Part shown: one piece after another, positions 1 to 7,551 of the stretch
Position numbering within the stretch: position 1 is the stretch's first letter
Layout: every line of letters begins with the position of its first letter
Position numbers and translations under genes: made by a program
Notes under the pieces: model-generated
What the model was told of the DNA's origin: nothing
The model's database searches: none
The model's input: the letters and a program-made list of their open reading frames with translations, nothing else
Assembly (NCBI GenBank): GCA_002402905.1
Contig: DHGT01000069.1
Span: 25,827 to 49,778 of the forward strand
DNA from: Desulfatitalea sp. UBA4791
Lineage (GTDB): Bacteria > Desulfobacterota > Desulfobacteria > Desulfobacterales > Desulfosarcinaceae
Reading direction: 5' to 3'
Length of the DNA stretch: 23,952 bases

Positions 1-534
1 AAAAAGCTGCTGGCGCTTTATGGCGCCATCGAGGTCGGCATCGGCCTCTATGCCCTTGGCTTCGAAACCCTGGCCGCGGCCTGCGAACCCTTCTACGTCC
101 TGGCCTATGCCCACTTGTGGCCCTATCCCTGGGCCTACGCCCTGTTCACCTTTGCGGGTTGCTTTTTACTGCTGCTGGTGCCCACCACGCTCATGGGCGC
201 CACCCTTCCGGTGCTGTGCCGCTACTATGTCACCCGGCTCGACGCCCTGGGCACCCGGGCCGGCGCCCTGTACAGCCTCAACACCATCGGCGCGGCCGCA
301 GGCGTCCTGCCCCATCTGCGCAAATCCGCGGCCCTGGCCCCGAACCGGGCCGAAGCCCATAAAAATGTAGGGATGACCGAAGCCCGCGCCGGTAACCCGG
401 CCGCCGCGGCCCAACACCTGTCGGCCGCCCTGCGCCTCAGGCCGGACAACGCCGCCGCGCGCCAAAACCTGCAGGCCGCCCTGGCGTCAAGCGGACAGGA
501 CCGGCCGGTGAACACACGAACCATCGACAACTAA
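1..534 (+). CDS. C-terminal part of a spermidine-synthase-like membrane protein joined to a TPR tail (5' end outside window)
   Basis: The frame is open from base 1 and ends with TAA at 532-534. The first 100 or so codons read as hydrophobic helices (AYALFTFAGCFLLLLVP), then PTTLMGATLPVLCRY and ALYSLNTIGAAAG. This is the membrane half of the fused MFS/spermidine-synthase-like family, where the last motif normally leads into another helix. Instead the frame passes at about base 300-310 directly into a tetratricopeptide-repeat segment (AHKNVGMTEARAGNPAAAAQ, then LRLRPDNAAARQNL) and stops. Some large family members carry a C-terminal TPR block, so an in-frame internal deletion that removed the rest of the membrane part and the synthase domain is the simplest reading. 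Whether the shortened protein works is unknown. A NotI-type octamer, gcggccgc (292-299), sits at the junction, so an assembly artefact is possible. Confidence 0.55.
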   Translation, partial: KKLLALYGAIEVGIGLYALGFETLAAACEPFYVLAYAHLWPYPWAYALFTFAGCFLLLLVPTTLMGATLPVLCRYYVTRLDALGTRAGALYSLNTIGAAAGVLPHLRKSAALAPNRAEAHKNVGMTEARAGNPAAAAQHLSAALRLRPDNAAARQNLQAALASSGQDRPVNTRTIDN

Positions 535-643
535 AACATCATGTTGCGTCGATCGAGACGATGACACGCACGGGACCAACCGGAAATGGAAAGGAGGCCA
601 AAAAAATCAAAAGGATAAGCCAATAGATTCTTCAAAAAGAGAA

Positions 644-740
644 GGGAAAGCAGCCCTTCCCCGGCCAAGGTTCATGAGCTGCCTTCCCCAGATGAAGCCC
701 CCTCGGGCGAGCAAGGCTTCGGTACAGATCCTACCGAAGC
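644..740 (+). promoter_or_regulatory. Structured leader with mutually exclusive hairpins (possible attenuator or riboswitch)
   Basis: The 302-base gap 535-836 holds no gene but several helices. Helix A pairs 644-654 (GGGAAAGCAGC) with 678-688 (GCTGCCTTCCC), ten pairs with one A-C mismatch, and encloses a small hairpin 655-658/667-670. Helix B pairs GAAGCC (694-699) with GGCTTC (715-720). Helix C pairs GCTTCGGTA (716-724) with TACCGAAGC (732-740) and is followed by a T-rich run. B and C share bases 716-720 and cannot form together, the usual layout of an anti-terminator/terminator switch. No cobalamin B12 box or other riboswitch consensus that I know is present. The helices could also be simple tandem terminators of the upstream gene. 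Confidence 0.4.
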
Positions 741-753
741 TGCGTTTTCTTTT
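716..753 (+). terminator. Rho-independent terminator-like hairpin
   Basis: A perfect 9-bp stem (716-724 with 732-740) with a 7-base loop is followed by TGCGTTTTCTTTT. It lies about 180 bases after the upstream stop codon and 84 bases before the receptor start. It may end the upstream transcript or act as the off-switch of the leader. Confidence 0.65.
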
Positions 754-836
754 CAACCTTTCGTGTTGCGACCTCCCGAGGGCTCTCTATCCACCAGACG
801 GTTTTTACATGGCATGAAATGGGAGGATTAGCACAG

Positions 837-2900
837 ATGATGATCCATCGTTTGGCCAGAATATGTTTCGTGTCCATCGTCCTGCTGACACTCATGGTGA
901 CAGCGGTGACGGCGGACAACTCAGATGAATCGAAGGAGAAAAAGGAGACCGCGGTCGAGACCGATGCCGAGCGCGACAAGACCTACATGAAAATCGGATC
1001 CATGACTGTGACGGCGACATCGGGCTACCTGACCAGCGCGGATGCGCCGGGATCGGTGGACGTGATCGGGGCCGACCAACTCGAAAACGAAAACGTGGAT
1101 TTCACGATGCAGGCGCTTAAAAAGCTGCCCGGTGTCTTTTAACAGGACTGGAGTCAGGGGGTGATTCACGGCACGGTCAGCCTGCGGGGTTTCGATCCCA
1201 ACAGCGACACGGCGGTGCGCCTCAACGTGGATGGCATCCCCAACAACCTGGCCAGCGGCTACATGGACATGAGACCATTCTCCTCGTTTGAAATCGAAAG
1301 GATCGAGCTGGTCAAGGGAACCTTCGATCCCCGCTACGGCCTGAATTATGTCGGGGGTAATATCAATGTCGTCACCAAGCAGGGCGGCAATGTGACCAAG
1401 GTCAAGCTTCTGACCGGAAGCTATGACACCTACGAAGTGGATGCGGTGGTGGCCCGGGAAAAGAACAACTTCTCCCAGACCTACTTCGTATCGTATCGCG
1501 ACACGGACGGATACCGGGATCACTCCGAAATGGAAAAAGGATCCATGTCCGGCAAATGGTTTTACACCTCCACCGACGGAAGGATGAGCGTCGGCGCCAT
1601 CGCCCGCTTTTTCAATATGGATGCCAATGCGCCGGGCTACCTTTCCAAGGAAGAATTCAAGGACGATCCGACTCAAATGCAGTCCTTCGCACGCACCGAC
1701 GGCGGCGAGCAAACCAACAAGCAGGGCAGCATCCATCTGGATTACAGCCTGACCCACGCGCTCAACTGGTCGTTCAAGGTCTATGCCCAGGAACTGGAGC
1801 GTTCCCGCTGGGCCAAATTCAGTGAAACGGGAAACCAGCAGGAAAGGCGCACAGAGGAGACCCAGTACGGCGCCATATCCACGCTGACCTATGAGACCAG
1901 GGATTGGGGCGTCGAGCGGCTCACCCTGACCTGGGGTGTCGACTATCAGTATCAGGATGATCTCTATCAACGCTACGTGACGGTGGACCGAGTGCGGCAG
2001 GGCGCGCCATACACAGACTGGGATTACGACCAGGGCTACTGGGGCAGTTACCTCCAGGCGGACAGCGATGTGCTTTCGTGGCTGAGGCTCACCGGCGCCA
2101 TGCGCGTGGACTACCTTTTTGGAGAATTCGAAGACAAGGTCAGCGGAGAAAAGCGAGATATGATCGATTATGGCGCCATTTGGCAACCTAAGATCGGTGC
2201 GGTGATTTCTCCCTACGAAGGGTACAACCTCTTTGCCAATTACGGCAGGACCTTTCAGGCCGCATGGACCGGCCGATTCAATGAGGATGACGACACGGAC
2301 TACTCCAAAAACGACGGCTGGGAGGTCGGCTTCAAAGTCTCTCCCGTGAATTGGCTCGCGGGCCGGGTCGCCTACTGGCAACAGGTCCGCTCGGACGAGG
2401 TCGTCACCAACGTCTACGGCGACCCCGAAAACCTGGGAGAGACTAAAAGAAGGGGATGGGACTTCGAGCTCAACCTGAAACCCCATGAGTGGGTGACTCT
2501 GTGGGGCTCCTATTCCCGGGTGAATGCCGAATACGCCGACCCGGGCCCCGCGAACCCGGAAAGAGATGGAAAGGATCTCAAGAACATCCCCGATTATGCG
2601 ATCAAGATCGGTGTCGACCTGGAACACCCGACAGGGATATCCGCCCATGTCTGGATGGAGAAACAGAGCGACTATTACATCGACTACCTGAATGAACTGC
2701 CCAAGGTCGGTGACTATGAAGTCGTCAATCTGGACCTGAAATACACCTTTCCCGTGATCACGATAGGAGTTCAGGTGCGAAATCTCCTGGACGAAGAGTA
2801 TGCCGGATTCATCTGGTACAACGAGGGGGGAACACCCGAGATTTGCTACTCGCCGGGTGATGAGCGCAGCTATTATGCATATGCCACATTGGATTTTTAA
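837..2900 (+). pseudogene. TonB-dependent outer-membrane receptor interrupted by one in-frame TAA
   Basis: The start chosen is ATG 837, nine bases after GGGAGGA; an ATG at 819 lies too early for this site. A signal peptide (MIHRLARICFVSIVLLTLMV) precedes a short linker, a TonB-box-like SMTVTATSG and the plug domain. In the plug, after QALKKLPGVF, codon 102 is TAA (1140-1142). The same frame continues at once with QDWSQGV and VSLRGF, motifs expected right after PGV in such plugs, and runs without further damage through the beta-barrel to a C-terminal Phe (ATLDF). The missing residue would be Tyr or another aromatic in many relatives (TAT/TAC to TAA is one change). Restart at GTG 1161 would lack signal peptide and half the plug, so the product is probably non-functional unless the stop is a sequencing error. 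It is paired with the DUF4198 gene 15 bases downstream. Substrate unknown. Confidence 0.85.
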
Positions 2901-2915
2901 CAAGGAGAAGGAAAA

Positions 2916-3725
2916 ATGTTTCAATTCAACCGAAAGAAATTGATTTGCGGGTTGGCCGTTATCTGTGTGTTCGTCGTCTTTCTAATTTCCACCGTTTCCG
3001 GAGCACTGGCCCATGACTTCTGGGTGAACGCTGTGGGCCAGGAAGACGGCATTTTCAGGGCGGATATCGGATATGGCCACGATTTCCCCAAGGCCGAAAC
3101 CATAGCGGCGGACCGGGCCCACATCTTCGCCCCCCTCCGGCTCGTCATGCCCGATGGCGCCGTTATCCTCGATCAGGTGGGAGAAAATTTCGCCTACCAG
3201 AAAAAGATCGAGTTGCAGAAGGGGAGCTACGCGGTGATCGGTGATTACCGCCCCACTTTCTGGTCCAATGGCCCCCAGGGCTGGGCCCAGAAAGACCGCA
3301 CCCAGCGCCCGGACGCGACTTACGTCGAGGAAGCGATCATGTGCGCCAAGACGATTTTCAATGTCCAAGGGGCTGCGGATGCCGGCGCCATCACAAAACC
3401 CATCGGACAGCGGATCGAAATCGTTCCCATGACCCATCCCGACATGGCGAAAGCCGAAGAAAAGCTTCTGGTCAAGGTATGGTGTGACGGCCAACCAGCC
3501 AGAGCAGTTCAGGTGGAAGCCACTTTTGACGGCTTTCCAGACAAGAAGAACAAGGCCTTCAAAGGGGAAACCGATGCAGAGGGCGTCGTCGCCATTTTTC
3601 CGCTGACGCCCGGATACTGGCTTGTCAAAGCCAAACATGCCTACGACCATCCGGACAAGGAACGGGCTGACGAGGTCGTGCTGGTAGCCACCCTGACTTT
3701 CCAAGTCCAGGAATCCGGGAAATAG
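2916..3725 (+). CDS. Periplasmic DUF4198 (NikM-like) protein
   Basis: This 269-residue protein has an uncleaved-looking start MFQFNRKKL followed by a strong hydrophobic signal segment (about residues 9-31). The mature part begins AHDFWVNA, the hallmark of DUF4198 proteins, where the exposed N-terminal His-Asp is thought to bind metal in NikM-type nickel/cobalt uptake proteins. A late beta-rich segment (GVVAIFPLTPGYWLVKAKHAY) fits the family fold. A good ribosome site, AAGGAGAAGG, lies just before the ATG. It follows the interrupted TonB receptor by 15 bases and probably shares its transcript, suggesting a two-gene uptake unit for a metal or metal chelate. The metal is inference; no transporter permease is adjacent. 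Confidence 0.8.
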   Translation: MFQFNRKKLICGLAVICVFVVFLISTVSGALAHDFWVNAVGQEDGIFRADIGYGHDFPKAETIAADRAHIFAPLRLVMPDGAVILDQVGENFAYQKKIELQKGSYAVIGDYRPTFWSNGPQGWAQKDRTQRPDATYVEEAIMCAKTIFNVQGAADAGAITKPIGQRIEIVPMTHPDMAKAEEKLLVKVWCDGQPARAVQVEATFDGFPDKKNKAFKGETDAEGVVAIFPLTPGYWLVKAKHAYDHPDKERADEVVLVATLTFQVQESGK

Positions 3726-3760
3726 AGCGTATCGCAGTAACTCAAAAACAAAGAGATGGG

Positions 3761-3802
3761 AAAGGCAGTTTATTTTTGTAGATTCGGTGCGACTGCCTTT
3801 TT
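3761..3802 (+). terminator. Convergent-gene terminator hairpin
   Basis: AAAGGCAGT (3761-3769) pairs with ACTGCCTTT (3792-3800) and T residues follow on the plus strand. The loop is long (22 bases) and the 3' arm overlaps the last codons of the converging methyltransferase gene. It would end the receptor-DUF4198 transcript. Confidence 0.45.
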
Positions 3803-4438
3803 CGTTGTCGCAGAGAGAAGCTTGGATCTGCCGGTGGGCGAGGGGATTTTTACGACATCCGAAAAATAGGAGCGCAGTTCCGTTCTCTCGTCCGTTGCAA
3901 AGCCGCGGTTTTTCCTCGACCCCATGGTCGTCAGCCGAACATAATAGAGGAATCTTACGAGCGGCTTTTCCGGAATTTCATGCTCCATCATGACGAACGA
4001 ACCATTGTTTTTGAGCACCCGATTGATTTCCGCGAGGCCCTTTTTTCTGGACGTTTCGGTCAGTTCATACATGGCATGGGAACAGGTCACACAGTCGAAA
4101 CGGTTGTCCGCGAAGGGCATGCGGGAGACGTCGGCCTGCACGAGGTGCACGTTTTCCCGGCCCTTTGCAACTCTCTTGCGCCGTGCTTTTTTGAGCATAC
4201 CGTGGGAAAAATCCAGGGCCACCACCTGCCCGCCAGGGCCCTCGACCGCCACGCCAGCCATCAAGGCGACAGAACCGGTGCCGGTACAGATATCGAGCAC
4301 CTGATCGCCCGGTTTCATTCCCGACGAGTCGACCAGAAATCGCCTGAGGGCGGCACTCCGGTCGCTGGCGTGCAGGTCGATGATGAGATCATAAAAGTTG
4401 GAAAACACATCATAATAGAAACGGCGCAGTCTGCCCAT
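3770..4438 (-). CDS. Class I SAM-dependent methyltransferase (UbiE-like)
   Basis: The start chosen is ATG at 4438, preceded on the minus strand by GGAGGGATGAATCG; the open frame extends upstream but without family similarity. The 222-residue product has the Rossmann methyltransferase motifs: VLDICTGTGS (47-56) for the SAM loop, VALDFS (73-78) with the acidic ribose-binding Asp, QADVSRMPF (101-109), then DCVTCSHAMYEL. The N-terminus YYDVFSNFYD resembles the UbiE/MenG group. It is the last gene of the corrinoid locus, about 150 bases after cbiK. A weak promoter-like TTGACC (around 4550) lies in this gap, so it may also have its own transcript. The substrate is unknown; a role in corrinoid or tetrapyrrole methylation is only suggested by position, because the canonical precorrin methyltransferases belong to a different fold class. 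Confidence 0.8.
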   Translation of the reverse strand: MGRLRRFYYDVFSNFYDLIIDLHASDRSAALRRFLVDSSGMKPGDQVLDICTGTGSVALMAGVAVEGPGGQVVALDFSHGMLKKARRKRVAKGRENVHLVQADVSRMPFADNRFDCVTCSHAMYELTETSRKKGLAEINRVLKNNGSFVMMEHEIPEKPLVRFLYYVRLTTMGSRKNRGFATDERTELRSYFSDVVKIPSPTGRSKLLSATTKKAVAPNLQK

Positions 4439-4587
4439 CGATTCATCCCTCCATGGCTCGGCTAACAGAGCGGACGGCCCAAGGCGCCGGCATGGGCATC
4501 GATGACGGCGCGTTGGTAAACGCAATATGTACTATGCACAATCTGTTCGTTGGTCAATGGCTAAAAATTCCACCTTTCACGGCGCCG

Positions 4588-5415
4588 TCATCTTGGATTC
4601 GCGGTGAAAACAGGGCCAGCGCCTTGCTTCATCATATGGGAGGTGATTCTGGGAATGACATCTAATGCTGCGGCCGTATGCCGGCAAAACTGCTCGACAA
4701 TGGGCGCATAAAGCCCTAAGCCGCTGCCTTCGAGCACCACCTCGATACCGAACGCCTCGAAATCCGACTTCCACGAGCTTTCCTCTCCGGCCAGATCCTC
4801 CTCAAAGTGCACCCCGGCGACGAGCATGAGCGGAACGAGCCGAACCCGGCCATATCCAGCTGCCGCGACGGCCCGCACAATGGCATCGCCCTGGGGATAC
4901 CCCTCCTCGACGACGCCCACATGCGCCTTGCTGCCGAAGCGTTCCTGCAGCATGTGCGTCAATGCGGTGTAGGCGCACCAGGCAGGATGATCCGTGCCGT
5001 GTCCGACGAAGACCACCGCTTCGTCGTCATGCTTCTCAACCAGCGGCGCCAGGGATCGCACCATCACCTGGAAATCCTCGACGCTGTACAGCAGGGGCAT
5101 GCCGATACTGGTGCGAATCTCCGGATGATTCGCGTCCGCGACCAGGCGATAGAACTCGTGGCCGCACACCAGATGCAGACTCTGAACGACCGCCCACCGA
5201 TGGTCCCGGGCGTGCAAGTCGTCCAGGACCTGGCGGAGATGCGGCATGGCGGCGTTGCGGTGCTTCTTCATGTGCGCGCGCACCATGCGCGATGTGTACG
5301 CCCATCGGATTTCGCGGTCGGGAAATACGGTCTTCACTTGAGCATCGATATGGCGGTACGTATCCATGGCACTCGATGTGGTCCCAAAGGCCGCCATCAC
5401 AATCGGTGGATTCAT
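4588..5415 (-). CDS. cbiK: Anaerobic sirohydrochlorin cobaltochelatase CbiK
   Basis: CbiK inserts Co(II) into sirohydrochlorin in the oxygen-independent cobalamin pathway. The 275-residue product (start ATG 5415; an in-frame TTG at 5436 is less likely) begins PPIVMAAFGTT, the usual chelatase opening. It carries VFVGHGTDHP with the metal-binding His at about residue 139, VVEEGYP with Glu 171, and LVAGVHFEEDLAGEE with His 203, matching the His/Glu/His set known in Salmonella and Desulfovibrio CbiK. There is no signal peptide, so this is a cytoplasmic form, unlike the periplasmic CbiK described in Desulfovibrio. It lies downstream of a TonB receptor in the riboswitch operon, separated by about 130 bases that contain an octamer repeat array. 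Its presence ties the locus to cobalt and corrinoid metabolism. Confidence 0.92.
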   Translation of the reverse strand: MNPPIVMAAFGTTSSAMDTYRHIDAQVKTVFPDREIRWAYTSRMVRAHMKKHRNAAMPHLRQVLDDLHARDHRWAVVQSLHLVCGHEFYRLVADANHPEIRTSIGMPLLYSVEDFQVMVRSLAPLVEKHDDEAVVFVGHGTDHPAWCAYTALTHMLQERFGSKAHVGVVEEGYPQGDAIVRAVAAAGYGRVRLVPLMLVAGVHFEEDLAGEESSWKSDFEAFGIEVVLEGSGLGLYAPIVEQFCRHTAAALDVIPRITSHMMKQGAGPVFTANPR

Positions 5416-5452
5416 GGTCTCAACGCCTTTTTCCAATCGTCAGAATTCCTCA

Positions 5453-5490
5453 ACTTTCCAACTTTCATACTTTCCGACTTTCATACTTTT
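5453..5490 (-). repeat. Octameric tandem repeat array A (about 4.7 units)
   Basis: Plus-strand units ACTTTCCA, ACTTTCAT, ACTTTCCG, ACTTTCAT and a partial ACTTTTTT follow each other exactly every 8 bases. Read in the direction of transcription the unit is (A/C)(T/G)GAAAGT. The array lies between the receptor stop and the cbiK start. Related arrays occur at 9570-9603 and 15331-15370. Confidence 0.85.
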
Positions 5491-5542
5491 TTCCTGATCG
5501 TATCGCCCCTTCAGCTTTGGCCTCCCGTGCTGGCGCGCAAAC

Positions 5543-7519
5543 TTAAAACGTCAAATTCATCCCCGAAACGAACCGAACACCGTCATCCGGGTACCCGAAA
5601 TGGCTCTCGTATTCGGCGTCGAGCAGGTTTTCCACGGTCAAAAACCACTCGGCCGATACGGCCTTGAGTCTGAAGGGCTGGGCAGCTTTGATGTCCACGG
5701 TCACATGGTCGTCCATCCGCTGGGAGCGGCGGTTCTCCACTTCGCTGTACTGCCGGGAACAATAACGGGCCGTGGCTTCCAGGCGGGTGCCCGGCGTGTC
5801 CCAGGTGTATTGAACGGTGCCCTTGAGCTTGACCCGGGGCGTATAGGGCAACTCCTTGCCCGTATCTTCGATCTCAGAGTCCTGGACGATGGCGTTGAAG
5901 TCGGCCATCAGGCCGGCTTCGGATCCGAGTTTGACGGTGGCCTCTATGCCGTGCCGCCAGGCGCGGTCGGCGTTGACCGGCCGATAGATCAAATCGAGGC
6001 CCCGTTGATGGACAATGGGGTCGCGGGTATCTGACCGGAACAGGGCCAACTGGAACAGCTGCGTTTCGCCCCGGCGGTACTCGAGGCCGGCGTCGTATGA
6101 CCAGATCCGCTCCTTGTCCAGGTCAGGGTTGCCGCGGACCTGATCGATGCTGCCATGGCTCGGCTGGTAGAGCTGTCCGAAGGTGGGGATCGTCTCCTTG
6201 TACCCGGCATTGATCTTGGCGGTCCAATGTTCGGCCGGATGGTAGCTGACACCGCCGGATATGCCAGGGCTGAAGTCAAAGTCACTGATGTAATCTCCCC
6301 GCACGCCCAACGTTCCGGTCACCGCTTTCCAGTGGCGGTCCGCCTGGACGCCGATGCCGGCGGTGGTGCGGTCGTGTTCCCCGGAAAGCGTATGGTCCAC
6401 ATCGTCGCATTCAACGATGCCGCTCAAGCGAAGGTCCCAGATCGCATCGTCGGCCATCCGGTTGCTCTCCCCTTTCAACCCCAATTTCATGCTGTCGAGC
6501 GTGGAGGTGAAGCCCGACTGGGATCGGTCCTCCAGATCCACCCTGTCGCCGTATAGGTTGAGCCTGTAATCCCAGGCCGGATTGAAAACACCTTGCACGC
6601 GGCCGTCGATGGTGGCCTTTTGGTAGGTCTGCCGGGCATCGGGCGTCGGATTGTCCAGGGGGCCGGCCGAGCCGTATTCCGATCGATAGTAGCTGCCGTC
6701 GAGGTCCATACGGACCTCCTCGGCCAGATCCTGCTCCCAGTGCAGGGAGAGGTTGCCGCTGTCCCTGTCGCTGTTGGTGCGCTTGCCGTCCCGGTGGTTG
6801 CCGGCCGCCGTAGCCGAAAAGCCGCTGTTATCGGCCTTGATGCGATGGCTCAAACTGCCTTCGGCCAATCCGTACGAGCCGCCGGCAACCCGGATTTTGG
6901 TCCAATGGCGTTTATCTTCCTGTTTGCCGGCCGGATCCCCGGTGACGATCAAAATGGCCCCGTCGCTGCCCCCGGGCCCCAGCCAGACCGGTACCGGCGG
7001 CTTAAAGACGGTGATGGATTGAACGATGTCGATGGGAATGGTGGACAGATCCGTACTGCCATACTGACTGCCGTTGATCGGCCGGCCGTTGAGCAGCACC
7101 ATAACGCCGCCGGACTTGCCCGACCCGCGAATGGAAATGCGCGCGCCGATGCCCGAACTCTCCTTGACGTCCACGCCGGGCATGGCGCGCAAGGCCTCTT
7201 CCACGCTGCGCAGGTTGCGCCGGCCGATCTCTTCCTTGCCCAGTAGTTCCACCTGGCCCGGATGACTCTCGGCATATGCCTCGATGCGGTCGGCCGTCAC
7301 CACCATGGTCTCCATGACCAGGGGGGCGTTCCCAGGGGCGGCGCCGTTTCCGGCTGCCTGTTGCGTCCCATGCGCCGCCCGGTGCTCGCCCGCGTCATCC
7401 CCATCGTCATCCGAATAGACCGTTGCGCTGGACAACATCACAACCAAAAACAGGCAGCTCCATGCCTTCCAGGCAAAAAGAAACCGCGCCGCCGCTCTCA
7501 CTCCACTTGTCAATTTCAC
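5543..7519 (-). CDS. TonB-dependent outer-membrane receptor (BtuB/HmuR-like)
   Basis: The open frame extends to 7852, but the upstream part overlaps the preceding gene in another frame. I chose GTG 7519, seven bases after AAAAGGA. This gives 658 residues starting with a signal peptide (hydrophobic core about residues 20-33), a linker rich in Asp/Gly/Ala, and a TonB-box region METMVVTADR at about 69-78. The plug has EEALRAMPGVDV and ISIRGSG, then MVLLNGRPINGSQYG. The barrel ends with FLTVENLLDAEYESHFGYP and a terminal Phe (MNLTF), as in outer-membrane proteins. Position in a cobalamin-riboswitch operon between a BtuF-CbiZ fusion and cbiK suggests corrinoid import. By layout it occupies the hmuR position beside CobN-like/ExbB/DUF2149 genes, so a porphyrin-type ligand cannot be excluded. 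Confidence 0.88.
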   Translation of the reverse strand: MKLTSGVRAAARFLFAWKAWSCLFLVVMLSSATVYSDDDGDDAGEHRAAHGTQQAAGNGAAPGNAPLVMETMVVTADRIEAYAESHPGQVELLGKEEIGRRNLRSVEEALRAMPGVDVKESSGIGARISIRGSGKSGGVMVLLNGRPINGSQYGSTDLSTIPIDIVQSITVFKPPVPVWLGPGGSDGAILIVTGDPAGKQEDKRHWTKIRVAGGSYGLAEGSLSHRIKADNSGFSATAAGNHRDGKRTNSDRDSGNLSLHWEQDLAEEVRMDLDGSYYRSEYGSAGPLDNPTPDARQTYQKATIDGRVQGVFNPAWDYRLNLYGDRVDLEDRSQSGFTSTLDSMKLGLKGESNRMADDAIWDLRLSGIVECDDVDHTLSGEHDRTTAGIGVQADRHWKAVTGTLGVRGDYISDFDFSPGISGGVSYHPAEHWTAKINAGYKETIPTFGQLYQPSHGSIDQVRGNPDLDKERIWSYDAGLEYRRGETQLFQLALFRSDTRDPIVHQRGLDLIYRPVNADRAWRHGIEATVKLGSEAGLMADFNAIVQDSEIEDTGKELPYTPRVKLKGTVQYTWDTPGTRLEATARYCSRQYSEVENRRSQRMDDHVTVDIKAAQPFRLKAVSAEWFLTVENLLDAEYESHFGYPDDGVRFVSGMNLTF

Positions 7520-7551
7520 GCCATGGTCCTTTTCCCGCGTGGTTGATGCGG

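Noticed and set aside
1140..1142. Programmed recoding of the in-frame stop
   Set aside because: The codon is TAA; selenocysteine uses TGA and pyrrolysine TAG, and no recoding element is visible.
921..2924. 667-codon open frame on the minus strand
   Set aside because: It lies antisense to the TonB receptor, whose signal peptide, plug, barrel and terminal Phe are clear. Its protein shows no recognisable motif; it is a product of GC-rich codon phase.
5453..5490. CRISPR array
   Set aside because: The repeats are contiguous 8-bp units without spacers, and no cas gene is present.
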